From Rahnella laticis (lineage in GTDB: Bacteria; Pseudomonadota; Gammaproteobacteria; Enterobacterales; Enterobacteriaceae), in NCBI RefSeq assembly GCF_015644585.1, contig NZ_JADOBI010000003.1:62001-126000 (forward strand): DNA of 64,000 bases. The letters run 5' to 3'. The position numbers were made by a program, and so were the translations under genes. Below the pieces are notes generated by a model, which did not search any database, was not told where the DNA came from, and worked only from the letters and a program-made list of their open reading frames with translations. Positions 1-9,597 of the stretch are shown one piece after another (the stretch's first letter is position 1; each line of letters opens with the position of its first letter).

Positions 1-37
1 GCTCAACCAGAACTTGATCGGCTAACTGCTCGCTCAT
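1..37 (-). CDS. rpoE: RNA polymerase sigma-E factor RpoE, N-terminal fragment (cut by window edge)
   Basis: Only the first 12 codons are inside the window; they read MSEQLADQVLVE on the minus strand, the conserved start of the extracytoplasmic-stress sigma factor RpoE. The family member directs transcription of envelope-stress genes and is held by the anti-sigma factor RseA. It lies divergent from nadB, as in E. coli, which supports the call. Its ATG overlaps the stop codon of a small upstream ORF (ATGA overlap), so translation is probably coupled. A sigma-E type promoter lies upstream, fitting the known autoregulation. The identification rests on a short stretch plus position. Confidence 0.85.
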   Translation of the reverse strand, partial: MSEQLADQVLVE

Positions 38-99
38 CCGAGGTAAAATCTCCCCAAAACCATCTCCGCGCTTAAAGTCGTACTGCCAGCTTTCATCAT
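34..99 (-). CDS. rseD: rseD-like leader peptide overlapping the rpoE start
   Basis: A 21-codon minus-strand ORF beginning ATGATGAAAGCT has AGGA six bases upstream and ends in a TGA that overlaps the rpoE ATG by four bases. The frame stays open back to another ATG at 141 (35 codons in all), but that start lies inside the sigma-E promoter and could only serve transcripts from further upstream. In E. coli a leader peptide, RseD, is translationally coupled to rpoE and is the site of CsrA repression; position and coupling match. The peptide sequence itself was not checked against E. coli RseD. Confidence 0.5.
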   Translation of the reverse strand: MMKAGSTTLSAEMVLGRFYLG

Positions 100-121
100 T
101 ATATTCCTGAGCAAGTACTGC

Positions 122-149
122 TTGGAGTTCACATGAAACATAAAGTTCC
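122..149 (-). promoter_or_regulatory. Sigma-E promoter of rpoE
   Basis: On the minus strand GGAACTT (149-143) is followed by a 16-base spacer and TCCAA (126-122). This matches the sigma-E consensus (GGAACTT, about 16 bases, TCnnA). It lies about 85 bases upstream of the rpoE start codon and points into the gene, the expected place for the autoregulatory promoter. Confidence 0.7.
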
Positions 150-215
150 ACATCGCCATTGTTTTTTCTATTGAAGTCTCATGCCCGTGGCTTTTTCACG
201 GAGGTTTAGGCTAAC

Positions 216-1853
216 ATGAATTTCCCTCTTCTTCTGCAAACATCATACGTTATGCAACCTTCATCTGAATTTGTTAGCGATGTATTGATTATCGGAAGTG
301 GCGCTGCGGGCCTTTCTCTGGCTTTGCGACTTGCAGACCACTGTCACGTCACTGTTCTCAGTAAGGGCCCGCTCAACGAAGGCTCAACGTTTTACGCACA
401 GGGCGGGATCGCCGCCGTTTTCGACGAAGCAGACAGCATTGCCTCACACGTAGATGACACATTAATTGCCGGCGCAGGCTTATGTGATAAAGAAGCCGTT
501 GAATTTATCGCCAGCAACGCACGTCATTGTGTCCAGTGGTTGATCGACCAGGGCGTACTGTTTGATACCGAAACCAGCGAGAGCTCAGAAGAGCGATATC
601 ATCTGACTCGCGAAGGCGGTCACAGCCACCGCAGGATCCTGCATGCTGCTGATGCTACAGGTAAAGAAGTAGAGACTACGCTGGTTGGGAAAGCAAGGGC
701 GCACGCCAATATTTGCGTTAAAGAACGCTATAATGCCGTTGATTTAATTACCTCAAGCAAGCTGGGTTTGCCCGGTACGCAGCGCGTGGTGGGTGCCTAT
801 GTCTGGAACCGCGACAAAGAGCACGTCGAAACTCTGCGCGCTAAAGCCGTTGTACTGGCCACCGGTGGTGCGGCGAAAGTCTACCAATACACCACGAATC
901 CGGACATTTCGTCCGGCGATGGCGTCGCGATGGCCTGGCGCGCAGGATGCCGCGTTGCCAATCTGGAATTCAACCAGTTCCATCCGACTTGTCTTTATCA
1001 TCCTCAGGCGCGCAATTTTCTGCTCACTGAAGCCCTGCGCGGCGAAGGCGCATTGCTTAAACGTCCTGACGGCACGCGATTTATGCCCGATTTCGATGCA
1101 CGTGGCGAACTCGCACCACGTGATGTGGTGGCGCGGGCAATCGACCATGAAATGAAACGTCTTGGCGCGGATTGTATGTATCTGGATATCAGCCACCGTC
1201 CGCCGGAATTCATTAAGCATCACTTCCCGATGATCGACGAAAAGCTGCAATCACTCGGCATTGATCTGACGAAAGAGGCGATTCCGATTGTTCCGGCCGC
1301 ACATTATACCTGCGGTGGCGTGATGGTTGATCAGCACGGGCGTACCGATCTCGACGGTTTGTATGCGATCGGCGAAGTGAGTTATACCGGATTACACGGC
1401 GCTAACCGGCTGGCGTCCAATTCGCTGCTGGAATGCGTTGTTTACGGCTGGTCGGCGGCGGAAGACATCATCAAGCGTTTACCGCATGCCAAACTGGCAA
1501 AAAACATTCCGCAATGGGATGAAAGCCGTGTCGACAATTCGGATGAGCAGGTGGTGATTCAGCATAACTGGCATGAACTGCGGCTGTTTATGTGGGATTA
1601 CGTCGGGATTGTTCGGACTACAAAACGTCTGGAGCGCGCATTGCGGCGCATCATGACTCTGCAACAGGAAATTGACGAATACTATGCCAACTTCCGTATT
1701 TCCAATAACTTACTCGAATTACGCAATCTGGTGTTAGTAGCAGAGCTTATAGTGCGCAGCGCACTGGAACGTAAAGAAAGCCGCGGGCTGCACTTCACGC
1801 TGGATTATCCGGAATTAAAGGAAAATCCTCAACCGACAATCTTGCAGCCTTAG
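216..1853 (+). CDS. nadB: L-aspartate oxidase NadB
   Basis: Flavoprotein that oxidises L-aspartate to iminoaspartate, the first step of de novo NAD synthesis; NadA uses the product. The FAD-binding motif [13 protein letters not shown] lies near residues 25-37, followed by the [18 protein letters not shown] substrate/FAD region and the C-terminal [14 protein letters not shown] motif of the succinate dehydrogenase/aspartate oxidase flavoprotein family. The 545-residue frame is slightly longer than E. coli NadB. The start at 216 has a strong GGAGG eleven bases upstream; an in-frame ATG at 252 would give a length closer to the usual one. Divergent from rpoE as in E. coli. Confidence 0.97.
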   Translation: MNFPLLLQTSYVMQPSSEFVSDVLIIGSGAAGLSLALRLADHCHVTVLSKGPLNEGSTFYAQGGIAAVFDEADSIASHVDDTLIAGAGLCDKEAVEFIASNARHCVQWLIDQGVLFDTETSESSEERYHLTREGGHSHRRILHAADATGKEVETTLVGKARAHANICVKERYNAVDLITSSKLGLPGTQRVVGAYVWNRDKEHVETLRAKAVVLATGGAAKVYQYTTNPDISSGDGVAMAWRAGCRVANLEFNQFHPTCLYHPQARNFLLTEALRGEGALLKRPDGTRFMPDFDARGELAPRDVVARAIDHEMKRLGADCMYLDISHRPPEFIKHHFPMIDEKLQSLGIDLTKEAIPIVPAAHYTCGGVMVDQHGRTDLDGLYAIGEVSYTGLHGANRLASNSLLECVVYGWSAAEDIIKRLPHAKLAKNIPQWDESRVDNSDEQVVIQHNWHELRLFMWDYVGIVRTTKRLERALRRIMTLQQEIDEYYANFRISNNLLELRNLVLVAELIVRSALERKESRGLHFTLDYPELKENPQPTILQP

Positions 1854-1858
1854 ACGCT

Positions 1859-1884
1859 AAAAAGTGCGAAGGAACGCACTTTTA
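1859..1884. terminator. Bidirectional terminator between nadB and trmN6
   Basis: AAAAGTGCG (1860-1868), a six-base loop and CGCACTTTT (1875-1883) form a perfect nine-pair hairpin with A- and T-runs on its flanks. It sits between two convergent genes and can serve both. Confidence 0.8.
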
Positions 1885-1899
1885 AAGACGCAAAATCCA

Positions 1900-2646
1900 T
1901 CAGTAGTTCAGATAAAAATCAGCAATCAGTGCACAAAACGCTTCGCTGTAAATACCTTCTGATTTCCGCAAATCCAGTTCCATTTCTTCTTTCTCAACGG
2001 GCTGTTTCGATAACGTCAGCAACAAGCGATTAAGGGGTTTTCCCGGGCGATCACGCACGGCCATCCGCCATGCGGTGAACCAGCCTTGATGATTAGCCAG
2101 CGTTTCAAATGCCAGACCAATGTCATAAGGCAGAACAACGCTGAATAACCCTTGCGGCGTAATCAACTTTCCGGCGCATTCAAGCAACGCGGCGTGGGTA
2201 AGAGTTTCGGTATAACGGGCCGCATTTCGCGCTTCATCCCGACAGTCTACCGCCGATTCGAAATAAGGCGGATTGCTGACAATCAGATCATACTCAGCCG
2301 GGTGCTGCCGTGCGTAATCATTAATATCCTGCGCGAAGACAGACAACCGTTGCGCCCAGACAGATTCGCGAAAATTCTCCGCAGCCTGTTCAGCGGCGGC
2401 AGGTTCGAGTTCAACGGCATCAATAGTGGTTTGAGGGTCACTGCGCTGAGCCAGCATTATGGCAATAAGGCCGCTGCCGCAGCCGATATCCAGAATGCGT
2501 TTAGCCCCGCTGACGGGCGCCGTCGCGCCAAGCAGAACGCCATCGGTACCAACTTTCATCGCACAGCGGTCGTGTGCGACGAAAAACTGTTTAAAGGTAA
2601 ACCCGTTGCGCCGCAAAGGCCGGGCCGAACTGACTTCTTTTGCCAC
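1900..2646 (-). CDS. trmN6: tRNA1(Val) (adenine37-N6)-methyltransferase TrmN6
   Basis: S-adenosylmethionine-dependent enzyme that methylates N6 of A37 in tRNA1(Val); formerly YfiC. The N-terminal LRRNGFTFKQFF block, the SAM-binding motif DIGCGSGLIAIML near residues 53-65 and the N6-methyltransferase signature SNPPYFE are all present. Length (248 residues) is close to E. coli (245). The reading frame starts with GTG; the ATG four bases upstream is in another frame, so GTG is the supported start. It converges on nadB, as in E. coli, where the srmB-yfiC-nadB order is the same. Confidence 0.93.
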   Translation of the reverse strand: MAKEVSSARPLRRNGFTFKQFFVAHDRCAMKVGTDGVLLGATAPVSGAKRILDIGCGSGLIAIMLAQRSDPQTTIDAVELEPAAAEQAAENFRESVWAQRLSVFAQDINDYARQHPAEYDLIVSNPPYFESAVDCRDEARNAARYTETLTHAALLECAGKLITPQGLFSVVLPYDIGLAFETLANHQGWFTAWRMAVRDRPGKPLNRLLLTLSKQPVEKEEMELDLRKSEGIYSEAFCALIADFYLNY

Positions 2647-2802
2647 TCATTTCACCGTAATTACGCCGGCCATCAGGCCTCTGAACGAAAACTGTCGTAG
2701 CATAGGGTAAAGAGATGTGGAGGAAAAGGCACACAAACCGCTTAAATAGGTGAAGATCGCGTCTAACACGTCTATAATCGGCGCCCCAAGTAGAGGTAGA
2801 CC

Positions 2803-4131
2803 ATGACTGTAACCACTTTTTCCGAACTCGAACTCGATGAACGCCTGATTGACGCCTTAGGCGACAAAGGCTATAGCCGCCCTACTGTCATACAGGCAGA
2901 GGCAATTCCGCCAGCAATGGACGGACGCGATGTGTTGGGTTCGGCTCCTACCGGCACCGGCAAAACCGCGGCATTCCTGTTGCCGGCCTTGCAGCATTTG
3001 CTGGATTTCCCGCGTAAGAAATCTGGTCCGCCCCGTATTCTGATCCTCACGCCAACTCGTGAACTGGCTATGCAGGTTGCTGAACAGGCCCGTGAGCTGG
3101 CGAAACATACCGATCTGGATATCGCGACGATCACCGGCGGTGTGGCATATATGAACCACGCCGAAGTGTTCAGCGAAAACCAGGATATCGTCGTTGCGAC
3201 GACCGGCCGTTTGCTGCAATACATCAAAGAAGAAAACTTTGACTGCCGCGCAATTGAAACGCTGATCCTCGACGAAGCAGACCGCATGCTGGACATGGGT
3301 TTTGCTCAGGATATCGAAACGATTTCTGCCGAAGCACGCTGGCGTAAACAGACGTTGCTGTTCTCCGCAACGCTGGAAGGGGAAGCCATCCGTGAATTCG
3401 CAGAACGCATTTTGACTGAGCCGGTTGAAATCGAAGCCGACCCGTCACGCCGCGAGCGTAAAAAAATTCTGCAATGGTACTACCGCGCAGACGATCTGGC
3501 GCACAAAACCCAGATGCTGATCCATTTGCTGAAACAGGAAGATGTCACTAAATCGGTAATCTTCGTGCGTAAGCGTGAGCGTGTGCATGAGCTGGTGGCC
3601 TGGTTACGCGAAGCAGGGATCAACTCCTGTTATCTCGAAGGCGAAATGGTTCAGGTGAAGCGTACTGAAGCGGTAAAACGCATGGTTGAAGACCGCGTCA
3701 ACGTGCTGGTAGCGACTGACATCGCCGCCCGTGGCCTGGACATCAACGACATCAGTCACGTGTTTAACTTCGACCTGCCTTTGACGGCGGATATTTATCT
3801 ACACCGTATCGGCCGTACCGGCCGTGCAGGCCGTAAAGGCACAGCCATTTCATTCGTGGAAGCGCATGACCACCTGCTGCTGGGCAAAATCGGTCGCTAC
3901 CTGAATGAGCCGCTGAAAGCACGCGTGCTCGACGGGTTCCGTGCGAAAACGAAAGCACCGAGCGAGAAAGTCACCGGCAAGCCATCGAAGAAAGTGCTGG
4001 CGAAACGCAAAGAGAAGCAGAAAGAAGCGCAGGAAAAATCGAAGGTGAAAGTTAAAGTTCGCCATCGTGACAGTAAAAACGTCGGCAAACGTCGCGTTAA
4101 ACCTGATGCTGCGAAAGACACGTCAAAATAG
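2803..4131 (+). CDS. srmB: ATP-dependent RNA helicase SrmB
   Basis: DEAD-box helicase that assists early assembly of the 50S ribosomal subunit. All core motifs are visible: Q motif near residue 25-31, Walker A APTGTGKT (48-55), PTRELA, DEAD in LILDEADRMLD (about 157-160), FSATLE, and HRIGRTGRAGRKG. The C-terminal 60 residues are lysine/arginine-rich, typical for SrmB and probably RNA-binding. GAGGT precedes the ATG, and a TATAAT (2773-2778) lies just upstream. Divergent from trmN6 and ended by a strong terminator. Confidence 0.96.
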   Translation: MTVTTFSELELDERLIDALGDKGYSRPTVIQAEAIPPAMDGRDVLGSAPTGTGKTAAFLLPALQHLLDFPRKKSGPPRILILTPTRELAMQVAEQARELAKHTDLDIATITGGVAYMNHAEVFSENQDIVVATTGRLLQYIKEENFDCRAIETLILDEADRMLDMGFAQDIETISAEARWRKQTLLFSATLEGEAIREFAERILTEPVEIEADPSRRERKKILQWYYRADDLAHKTQMLIHLLKQEDVTKSVIFVRKRERVHELVAWLREAGINSCYLEGEMVQVKRTEAVKRMVEDRVNVLVATDIAARGLDINDISHVFNFDLPLTADIYLHRIGRTGRAGRKGTAISFVEAHDHLLLGKIGRYLNEPLKARVLDGFRAKTKAPSEKVTGKPSKKVLAKRKEKQKEAQEKSKVKVKVRHRDSKNVGKRRVKPDAAKDTSK

Positions 4132-4156
4132 GCCATCTACGGACTTATTCATGACG

Positions 4157-4192
4157 AAAAAAAACCGCCTTAACTGAACAGGCGGTTTTTTA
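4157..4192. terminator. Bidirectional terminator between srmB and grcA
   Basis: AAAACCGCC (4161-4169) pairs with GGCGGTTTT (4181-4189), with an A-run before and a T-run after the hairpin. It serves convergent srmB (+) and grcA (-). Confidence 0.88.
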
Positions 4193-4221
4193 TTGTCTGA
4201 AATTTACGTAATCTGCTGAGA

Positions 4222-4605
4222 TTACAGGCTTTCAGTGAAAGTACGGGTAATGACATCGCGCTGCTGTTCAGCAGTCAGCGAGTTAAAACGCACCGCATAG
4301 CCAGAAACACGAATGGTCAGCTGCGGGTATTTTTCCGGATGTTTAACAGCATCTTCCAGCGTTTCGCGACGCAGAACGTTAACGTTCAGGTGCTGACCGC
4401 CTTCCACACGTACAGTCGGTTGAATTTCCATTGGAACTTCACGGTATTCAAACTGGCCCAGTTCGCTGACAGCAACGATCTGGTCTTCCGCATAACCCGC
4501 TTTTGCACAAACACAGCGAGCTTCCGATTTTTCATCATCCAGCAGCCAGAAAGAGTTTTTCAGCGCTTCGTTATTGGTTTTGGTGATTTGGATCCCGGTG
4601 ATCAT
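4222..4605 (-). CDS. grcA: Autonomous glycyl radical cofactor GrcA (YfiD)
   Basis: Small spare domain that replaces the C-terminal glycyl radical region of oxygen-damaged pyruvate formate-lyase. The glycyl-radical motif RVSGYAVRF places the radical glycine at residue 102 of 127, the same position as in E. coli. The ATG at 4605 is preferred over upstream starts because it gives the standard 127 residues and has GGAGGC five bases upstream. A perfect FNR box about 107 bases upstream fits induction at low oxygen. Next to srmB and ung, as in E. coli. Confidence 0.96.
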   Translation of the reverse strand: MITGIQITKTNNEALKNSFWLLDDEKSEARCVCAKAGYAEDQIVAVSELGQFEYREVPMEIQPTVRVEGGQHLNVNVLRRETLEDAVKHPEKYPQLTIRVSGYAVRFNSLTAEQQRDVITRTFTESL

Positions 4606-4711
4606 ATGTTGCCTCCATAATTGGCTACGATACTGTGAATTGATTGGTGTAGGGTTGATCAACAACCCATTGTCCTGCTGTCAGATATAACAGCAGAACA
4701 CCCCGCATTCT

Positions 4712-4777
4712 TTGATTAATATCAACCTTTCCGGTGTGGTTATTCCTGCACCTCAGCATATTTATGTTTTATATCAA
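4712..4777 (-). promoter_or_regulatory. FNR control region of grcA
   Basis: TTGATTAATATCAA (4712-4725) is a perfect palindromic FNR box (TTGAT-N4-ATCAA). A second ATCAA half-site (4773-4777), read with the same geometry, is centred 52 bases further upstream but its other half is poor. E. coli yfiD is known for tandem FNR sites about 53 bases apart, so the spacing looks conserved. The rest of the 4606-4944 gap is A+T-rich and shows no gene or other clear site. Confidence 0.75.
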
Positions 4778-4944
4778 TTTTTCCAAGTGGCGGACTTAAA
4801 TTATTTTTGTAAATTATCAATAATTTTTGCGTAAAAGCGTTAAGCCGCAGATAAACATCAGCAAAAGCTCAGGCGGGTTTAACTCGGAAGAATGAGCAGG
4901 TAAGCTACGCGCAGAGAAAAATCACCTTGAAAAGGAGAGCGTCA

Positions 4945-5631
4945 ATGTCCACCACTCTCACCTGGCATGACGTCATCGGTCAGGAAAAAGAACAGCCTTA
5001 CTTTGTTGATACATTGAAGTTTGTTGCCGCTGAACGCGCGGCGGGAAAAACGATTTATCCGCCTCAGCAGGATGTTTTTAATGCCTTTCGATCCGCTGAA
5101 CTTGCCGATGTGAAAGTCGTTATTCTGGGGCAGGATCCGTATCACGGCCCGAATCAGGCTCACGGACTGTCCTTTTCAGTTCGTCCTGGTATCCCTGCGC
5201 CGCCGTCACTGGTGAATATGTATAAAGAGCTGGCAACGGATATCCCCGGTTTCGAGCGACCTCATCATGGTTATTTACAGAGCTGGGCCGACCAGGGCGT
5301 ACTTCTGCTCAATACGGTGTTAACCGTAGAAGGCGGGCAGGCACATTCCCACGCCAAACTGGGTTGGGAAACCTTTACCGATCGGGTGATCGCAGCCTTG
5401 AATGAAAACCGTGAAGGAATTGTGTTCTTGCTGTGGGGATCTCATGCCCAGAAAAAAGGCAATATCATTGACCGCAACCGCCATCACGTACTGAAAGCGC
5501 CGCACCCTTCCCCGCTTTCTGCGCATCGCGGTTTTCTGGGCTGTAAGCATTTTTCTCAGGCCAATGAATTACTCAAGCAACAAGGCCTGGCACCCATTGA
5601 CTGGATGCCTGTTTTACCAGCCACGGAATAG
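4945..5631 (+). CDS. ung: Uracil-DNA glycosylase
   Basis: Family 1 glycosylase that removes uracil from DNA in base-excision repair. The water-activating motif GQDPYHG (Asp near residue 64) and the leucine-loop motif [11 protein letters not shown] are both intact. The ATG at 4945 gives [10 protein letters not shown] and 228 residues, matching E. coli (229), and has AAGGAG eight bases upstream; the longer frame from 4927 adds six residues unlike the family. Followed by a clear terminator. Confidence 0.97.
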   Translation: MSTTLTWHDVIGQEKEQPYFVDTLKFVAAERAAGKTIYPPQQDVFNAFRSAELADVKVVILGQDPYHGPNQAHGLSFSVRPGIPAPPSLVNMYKELATDIPGFERPHHGYLQSWADQGVLLLNTVLTVEGGQAHSHAKLGWETFTDRVIAALNENREGIVFLLWGSHAQKKGNIIDRNRHHVLKAPHPSPLSAHRGFLGCKHFSQANELLKQQGLAPIDWMPVLPATE

Positions 5632-5635
5632 CATA

Positions 5636-5671
5636 AAAAAAGAGGCACCCGCGAAGGTGCCTCTCATTTTT
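5636..5671. terminator. Bidirectional terminator between ung and grpE
   Basis: AGAGGCACC (5641-5649) pairs with GGTGCCTCT (5656-5664), preceded by an A-run and followed by a T-rich tract. It lies between convergent ung and grpE. Confidence 0.87.
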
Positions 5672-5691
5672 ACAGTCGTTCTGAAACAGAA

Positions 5692-6279
5692 TCAGGCTTT
5701 GGCTTTAGAAACCGCAACCATCGCCGGGCGTAACAGACGGCCATTCAGCATGTAGCCCTTCTGCATCACCATCATGACGTGATTAGGTTCCAGTTCGTCG
5801 GATTCCATCATCGTCATGGCCTGATGCTGCTCAGGGTTGAATGGAACGTGGATGTCGCTTACCACTTCCATACCGAACTTGCGTACAGCGTCCAGCAGAG
5901 ATTTCAGGGTCAGTTCGACGCCTTCAATCAACCCTGCCAGTTCTGAATTCGATTTATCAGCCAGATCCAGAGCACGCTCCAGGTTATCGATGACCGGCAG
6001 CAATTCGCCAGAGAATTTCTCAAGGGCAAATTTGTGCGCTTTCTCGATATCCAGTTCGGTACGACGACGGATGTTTTCCACTTCCGCTTTCGCACGCAGC
6101 AGGCTGTCACGCTCACGCTGCTGAACTTCTTTCAGCTGTGCTTCCAATTCAGCAATGCGTTCATCGCGAGGGTCAACGACATCTGCCGCCTGAGTTTCCG
6201 CTTCCGCATGCAGCTCTTGTTCCTGATTCAGTTCTTCAGAGACTTGCTCGTCAGGTGTCTTATGTTCTTTACTACTCAT
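5692..6279 (-). CDS. grpE: Nucleotide exchange factor GrpE (Hsp70 cochaperone)
   Basis: Releases ADP from DnaK and so drives its chaperone cycle. The 195-residue protein has the GrpE pattern: an acidic N-terminus rich in Glu/Gln, a long alpha-helical dimer stalk (residues about 40-90), and the C-terminal beta domain ending in the conserved [19 protein letters not shown] is preceded by GGAGAG. A near-perfect sigma-32 promoter lies 42-70 bases upstream, showing heat-shock control. Divergent from nadK as in E. coli. Confidence 0.97.
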   Translation of the reverse strand: MSSKEHKTPDEQVSEELNQEQELHAEAETQAADVVDPRDERIAELEAQLKEVQQRERDSLLRAKAEVENIRRRTELDIEKAHKFALEKFSGELLPVIDNLERALDLADKSNSELAGLIEGVELTLKSLLDAVRKFGMEVVSDIHVPFNPEQHQAMTMMESDELEPNHVMMVMQKGYMLNGRLLRPAMVAVSKAKA

Positions 6280-6320
6280 GAATCTCTCCGCGTTTTAGCA
6301 TTAATCTTGCTAGTTGGCTT

Positions 6321-6349
6321 ATTATGGGGATCAAAACCGGGGTTTCAAG
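6321..6349 (-). promoter_or_regulatory. Sigma-32 heat-shock promoter of grpE
   Basis: On the minus strand CTTGAAA (6349-6343) is followed by a 13-base spacer and CCCCATAAT (6329-6321). Both elements match the RpoH consensus (CTTGAAA, 13-14 bases, CCCCATnT). It points into grpE. Confidence 0.9.
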
Positions 6350-6416
6350 GTTTGGTTTTGAATGAAACCGGTCATAATGCAGGTGTCATCACACCCTGCT
6401 GAGGATAACCACAGCG

Positions 6417-7295
6417 ATGAATAAAAAATTTGAGTGCATTGGGATCGTCGGACACCCACGCCATCCTTCGGCACTTGCCACCCATGAAATGCTCTATCAC
6501 TGGTTAATTTCAAAAGGTTATCAGGTCGTCGTTGAACGGCAAGTGGCACAGGATTTAGCCCTGGAAGGCGCTCAAACCGGCAGCCTGGCGGAAATAGGCA
6601 AACTGGCCGATCTTGCCGTTGTAGTTGGCGGTGACGGTAATATGCTGGGCGCCGCGCGCGTCCTGGCACGCTATGACATCAAAGTCATCGGCATTAACCG
6701 CGGTAATCTCGGTTTTCTGACCGATCTCGATCCTGATAACGCCCTTCAGCAACTCGATGATGTTTTGCAGGGCGAATACATCAGCGAGCAACGTTTCCTG
6801 CTGGAAGCGATGGTGCGCTGTAAAGACCAGCAATGCCGCGTCAGCACCGCCATCAATGAAGTCGTTCTGCATCCGGGGAAAGTGGCGCATATGATTGAGT
6901 TTGAAGTCTATATTGACGACAAATTCGCATTTTCCCAGCGTTCAGATGGCCTGATCATCTCCACGCCGACCGGCTCAACGGCGTACTCACTTTCCGGCGG
7001 CGGGCCGATTCTGACGCCAACGCTTGAAGCCATCGCGCTGGTGCCAATGTTCCCGCACACGCTTTCGGCACGCCCGCTGGTCATCAATAGCAGCAGCACC
7101 ATTTGTCTGCGTTTTTCACATATGAGCAATGATCTGGAAATCAGCTGTGACAGCCAGATCGCCCTGCCCATCCAGTCGGGTGAAGAAGTGGTGATCCGCC
7201 GCAGTGAATTCCATCTGAACTTAATCCACCCGAAGGATTACAGTTATTTCAATACATTAAGCACAAAACTCGGATGGTCGAAAAAACTCTTCTGA
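6417..7295 (+). CDS. nadK: NAD kinase
   Basis: Phosphorylates NAD to NADP with ATP or polyphosphate. The GGDG motif (residues 71-74) that binds the phosphate donor, the [10 protein letters not shown] block and the [17 protein letters not shown] motif are all intact. The 292 residues equal E. coli NadK (292). GAGGA lies upstream of the ATG. It lies between grpE and recN, the conserved enterobacterial order. Confidence 0.97.
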   Translation: MNKKFECIGIVGHPRHPSALATHEMLYHWLISKGYQVVVERQVAQDLALEGAQTGSLAEIGKLADLAVVVGGDGNMLGAARVLARYDIKVIGINRGNLGFLTDLDPDNALQQLDDVLQGEYISEQRFLLEAMVRCKDQQCRVSTAINEVVLHPGKVAHMIEFEVYIDDKFAFSQRSDGLIISTPTGSTAYSLSGGGPILTPTLEAIALVPMFPHTLSARPLVINSSSTICLRFSHMSNDLEISCDSQIALPIQSGEEVVIRRSEFHLNLIHPKDYSYFNTLSTKLGWSKKLF

Positions 7296-7323
7296 TTTGA
7301 TAAAAATAATTCGCCAGCCCCTT

Positions 7324-7383
7324 TACTGTATATAAAACCAGTTTATACTGTATGTAATTACAGGTCTGTTGTTATGTACAGGA
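7324..7383 (+). promoter_or_regulatory. Three tandem LexA (SOS) boxes upstream of recN
   Basis: Three CTG-N10-CAG sites follow one another: CTG 7326-7328 with CAG 7339-7341, CTG 7348-7350 with CAG 7361-7363, and CTG 7366-7368 with CAG 7379-7381. The first two match the LexA consensus closely (TACTGTATATAAAACCAG, TACTGTATGTAATTACAG); the third is weaker and overlaps an out-of-use upstream ATG at 7374. E. coli recN is among the most tightly LexA-controlled genes and also has several boxes. Confidence 0.9.
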
Positions 7384-7391
7384 AGGTGATC

Positions 7392-9053
7392 ATGCTGGCG
7401 CAATTAACTATCAGTAACTTTGCCATTGTCCGTGAATTAGAAATCGATTTTCATGCAGGGATGACAGCAATCACCGGCGAAACCGGTGCAGGTAAATCCA
7501 TTGCTATTGACGCACTGGGCCTTTGCCTGGGCAACCGCGCCGATGGCAGCATGGTTCGCCTTGGCGCAAGCCGTGCAGATATCTGCGCGCGTTTCACCCT
7601 TGCCGATACACCTTCCGCAAAACACTGGCTGGCCGATAATCAGCTGGATGAAGGGCATGATTGCCTGTTGCGTCGGACGATCAGCAGCGATGGCCGCTCA
7701 CGTGGCTTTATCAACGGAACGCCTGTGCCGTTATCCCAACTACGCGAACTGGGCCAGCATCTTATTCAGATTCACGGCCAGCACGCCCATCAGCTTCTGC
7801 TCAAACCTGAGCATCAAAAAGACCTGCTCGATGCGTATTCAGACCAGCCTTTGTTGCTGGCAGAAATGCGCACCGCTTACCAGAACTGGCACCAAAGCTG
7901 CCGCCAGCTGGCGCAATATCAGCAGCAGATGAATGAGCGTGAATCACGCCGTCAGCTCCTGCAATACCAGTTAAAGGAGCTCAATGAGTTTTCCCCTCAG
8001 CCGGGTGAATACGAGCAAATTGACGAAGAATACAAGCGTCTGGCCAACAGCGGACAACTGCTGTCTCTCAGCCAGAGTGCTCTGTATTTGCTGGCCGATG
8101 GTGAAGAACAGAATATTGTCAGCATGCTCTACACAGCCCGTAATCAGTTAACTGAACTGGCTGAACTCGACAGCAAAATGAACGAACTGATCATTATGCT
8201 GGATGAGGCCTCAATTCAGATTAGCGAAGCCAGCGACGAACTGCGTCATTACAGCGAACGTCTGGATATGGATCCAAACCGATTGTACGAGCTGGAACAG
8301 CGCTTATCCCGGCAAATGAATCTGGCGCGTAAACATCATGTCAGCGCAGAAGAATTACCGGAACTTCATCGCCAGTTACTTGAAGAACAAAAGGCACTGG
8401 ATGAGCAGGAAACGAATCAGGCCGAATTGAGCGAAGCCGTGCAGGTGCATTACCAACAGGCAGTGACCATAGCAAAACAATTACATGACAAACGTCAGTA
8501 TTTCGCCGATGAACTCACACACCTGATTACCCAAAGCATGCAGGCGCTATCCATGCCGCACGGTAAATTTAAAATTCAGGTTCAGTTCGAGCCTGAGCAT
8601 CTCAGCATCGAAGGCGCGGATCGCCTGGAATTCCAGGTTACGACTAACCCGGGCCAACCTCTTCAGGCGCTGGCTAAAGTGGCATCTGGCGGTGAGCTGT
8701 CGCGTATCGCGCTGGCAATTCAGGTCATTACGGCACAAAAAATGGAAACTCCGGCGCTGATCTTTGATGAAGTGGACGTCGGTATCAGCGGACCAACTGC
8801 CGCTATTGTCGGCCGCCTGTTGCGCCAATTGGGTGAATCGACACAAGTAATGTGCGTAACACACTTACCTCAGGTTGCAGGATGTGGTCATCAGCATTAT
8901 TTTGTCAGCAAGGAAACCGACGGCGAAGTGACAGAAACTCAAATGAATCGTCTTGATAAGAAGGCGCGTTTGCAGGAACTGGCACGCTTGCTGGGCGGAA
9001 GTGAAGTCACCCGAAACACGTTAGCCAATGCAAAAGAGTTACTCGCAGCGTAA
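7392..9053 (+). CDS. recN: DNA repair protein RecN
   Basis: SMC-like ATPase for recombinational repair of double-strand breaks. Walker A GETGAGKS lies at residues 29-36; the middle is a long coiled-coil (about 155-370); the C-terminal half carries the signature [14 protein letters not shown] and Walker [11 protein letters not shown]. Length from the ATG at 7392 is 553 residues, as in E. coli; AGGAAGG precedes this ATG, whereas the ATG at 7374 lies in a LexA box. The C-terminus ANAKELLAA resembles the ClpXP-recognised tail of E. coli RecN. Confidence 0.97.
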   Translation: MLAQLTISNFAIVRELEIDFHAGMTAITGETGAGKSIAIDALGLCLGNRADGSMVRLGASRADICARFTLADTPSAKHWLADNQLDEGHDCLLRRTISSDGRSRGFINGTPVPLSQLRELGQHLIQIHGQHAHQLLLKPEHQKDLLDAYSDQPLLLAEMRTAYQNWHQSCRQLAQYQQQMNERESRRQLLQYQLKELNEFSPQPGEYEQIDEEYKRLANSGQLLSLSQSALYLLADGEEQNIVSMLYTARNQLTELAELDSKMNELIIMLDEASIQISEASDELRHYSERLDMDPNRLYELEQRLSRQMNLARKHHVSAEELPELHRQLLEEQKALDEQETNQAELSEAVQVHYQQAVTIAKQLHDKRQYFADELTHLITQSMQALSMPHGKFKIQVQFEPEHLSIEGADRLEFQVTTNPGQPLQALAKVASGGELSRIALAIQVITAQKMETPALIFDEVDVGISGPTAAIVGRLLRQLGESTQVMCVTHLPQVAGCGHQHYFVSKETDGEVTETQMNRLDKKARLQELARLLGGSEVTRNTLANAKELLAA

Positions 9054-9060
9054 AAAGCTC

Positions 9061-9086
9061 AACTTTTTTACATTTAAGCGGTCATA
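9061..9086 (+). promoter_or_regulatory. Possible sigma-E promoter of bamE
   Basis: AACTT (9061-9065), a 16-base spacer and TCATA (9082-9086) fit the sigma-E pattern (AACTT, 16, TCnnA), about 75 bases before bamE. The leading GG of the -35 box is missing. BamE belongs to the sigma-E regulon in E. coli, which supports the reading. Confidence 0.45.
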
Positions 9087-9159
9087 GAGGTGCCCCGCAA
9101 AGGTTTCAAACTGATGAAAGGTCTATTATCATCGGCATCTTATGCCCTAAAGGAATGTA

Positions 9160-9510
9160 ATGACTATGCGCTGTAAAACGCTAACTGCCGCCGCTGTAGC
9201 TCTTCTAATGCTTACTGCGGGCTGTTCCACTCTGGAAAAGGTGGTTTATCGGCCTGACATCAATCAGGGGAACTACTTGTCTCCTGCTGATGTACAAAAA
9301 ATTCATACCGGCATGACTAAGCAACAGGTTGCTTATGTTCTTGGCACGCCGATGTTGCACGACCCGTTTGGCAGTGATGTTTGGTATTACGTGTTCCGTC
9401 AGGAGCCAGGTCATGAAGGTATAACTCAGCAAACATTAACGCTGACCTTCAACCAGGGTGGCGAGCTGACCAACATCGATAACAAACCGAAGTTGAGCGA
9501 TCAGCAATAA
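9160..9510 (+). CDS. bamE: Outer membrane assembly lipoprotein BamE (SmpA)
   Basis: Lipoprotein subunit of the BAM complex that inserts beta-barrel proteins into the outer membrane. A short signal peptide ends in the lipobox LTAGC, giving a lipidated Cys about residue 21. The conserved [25 protein letters not shown] and FRQEPGHEG blocks follow. The ATG at 9160 has AAGGA at good spacing; the ATG at 9166 (MRCKTLT) equals the E. coli start and is also possible. It follows recN as in E. coli. Confidence 0.95.
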   Translation: MTMRCKTLTAAAVALLMLTAGCSTLEKVVYRPDINQGNYLSPADVQKIHTGMTKQQVAYVLGTPMLHDPFGSDVWYYVFRQEPGHEGITQQTLTLTFNQGGELTNIDNKPKLSDQQ

Positions 9511-9562
9511 ATCGCCCGGGTGTGATGGTCGTTGGTAACTACCAAAAATCATCTTTCAGGGT

Positions 9563-9597
9563 AAAAAAATAAGGCGCCTCAGGCGCCTTATTTTTTA
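9563..9597. terminator. Bidirectional terminator between bamE and rnfH
   Basis: AAGGCGCC (9571-9578) and GGCGCCTT (9582-9589) form a tight hairpin flanked by an A-run and a T-run. It serves bamE (+) and rnfH (-). Confidence 0.88.

Noticed and set aside
793-1250. Long ORFs on both strands inside nadB
   Set aside because: Shadow frames of a highly conserved gene; no ribosome sites or family likeness.
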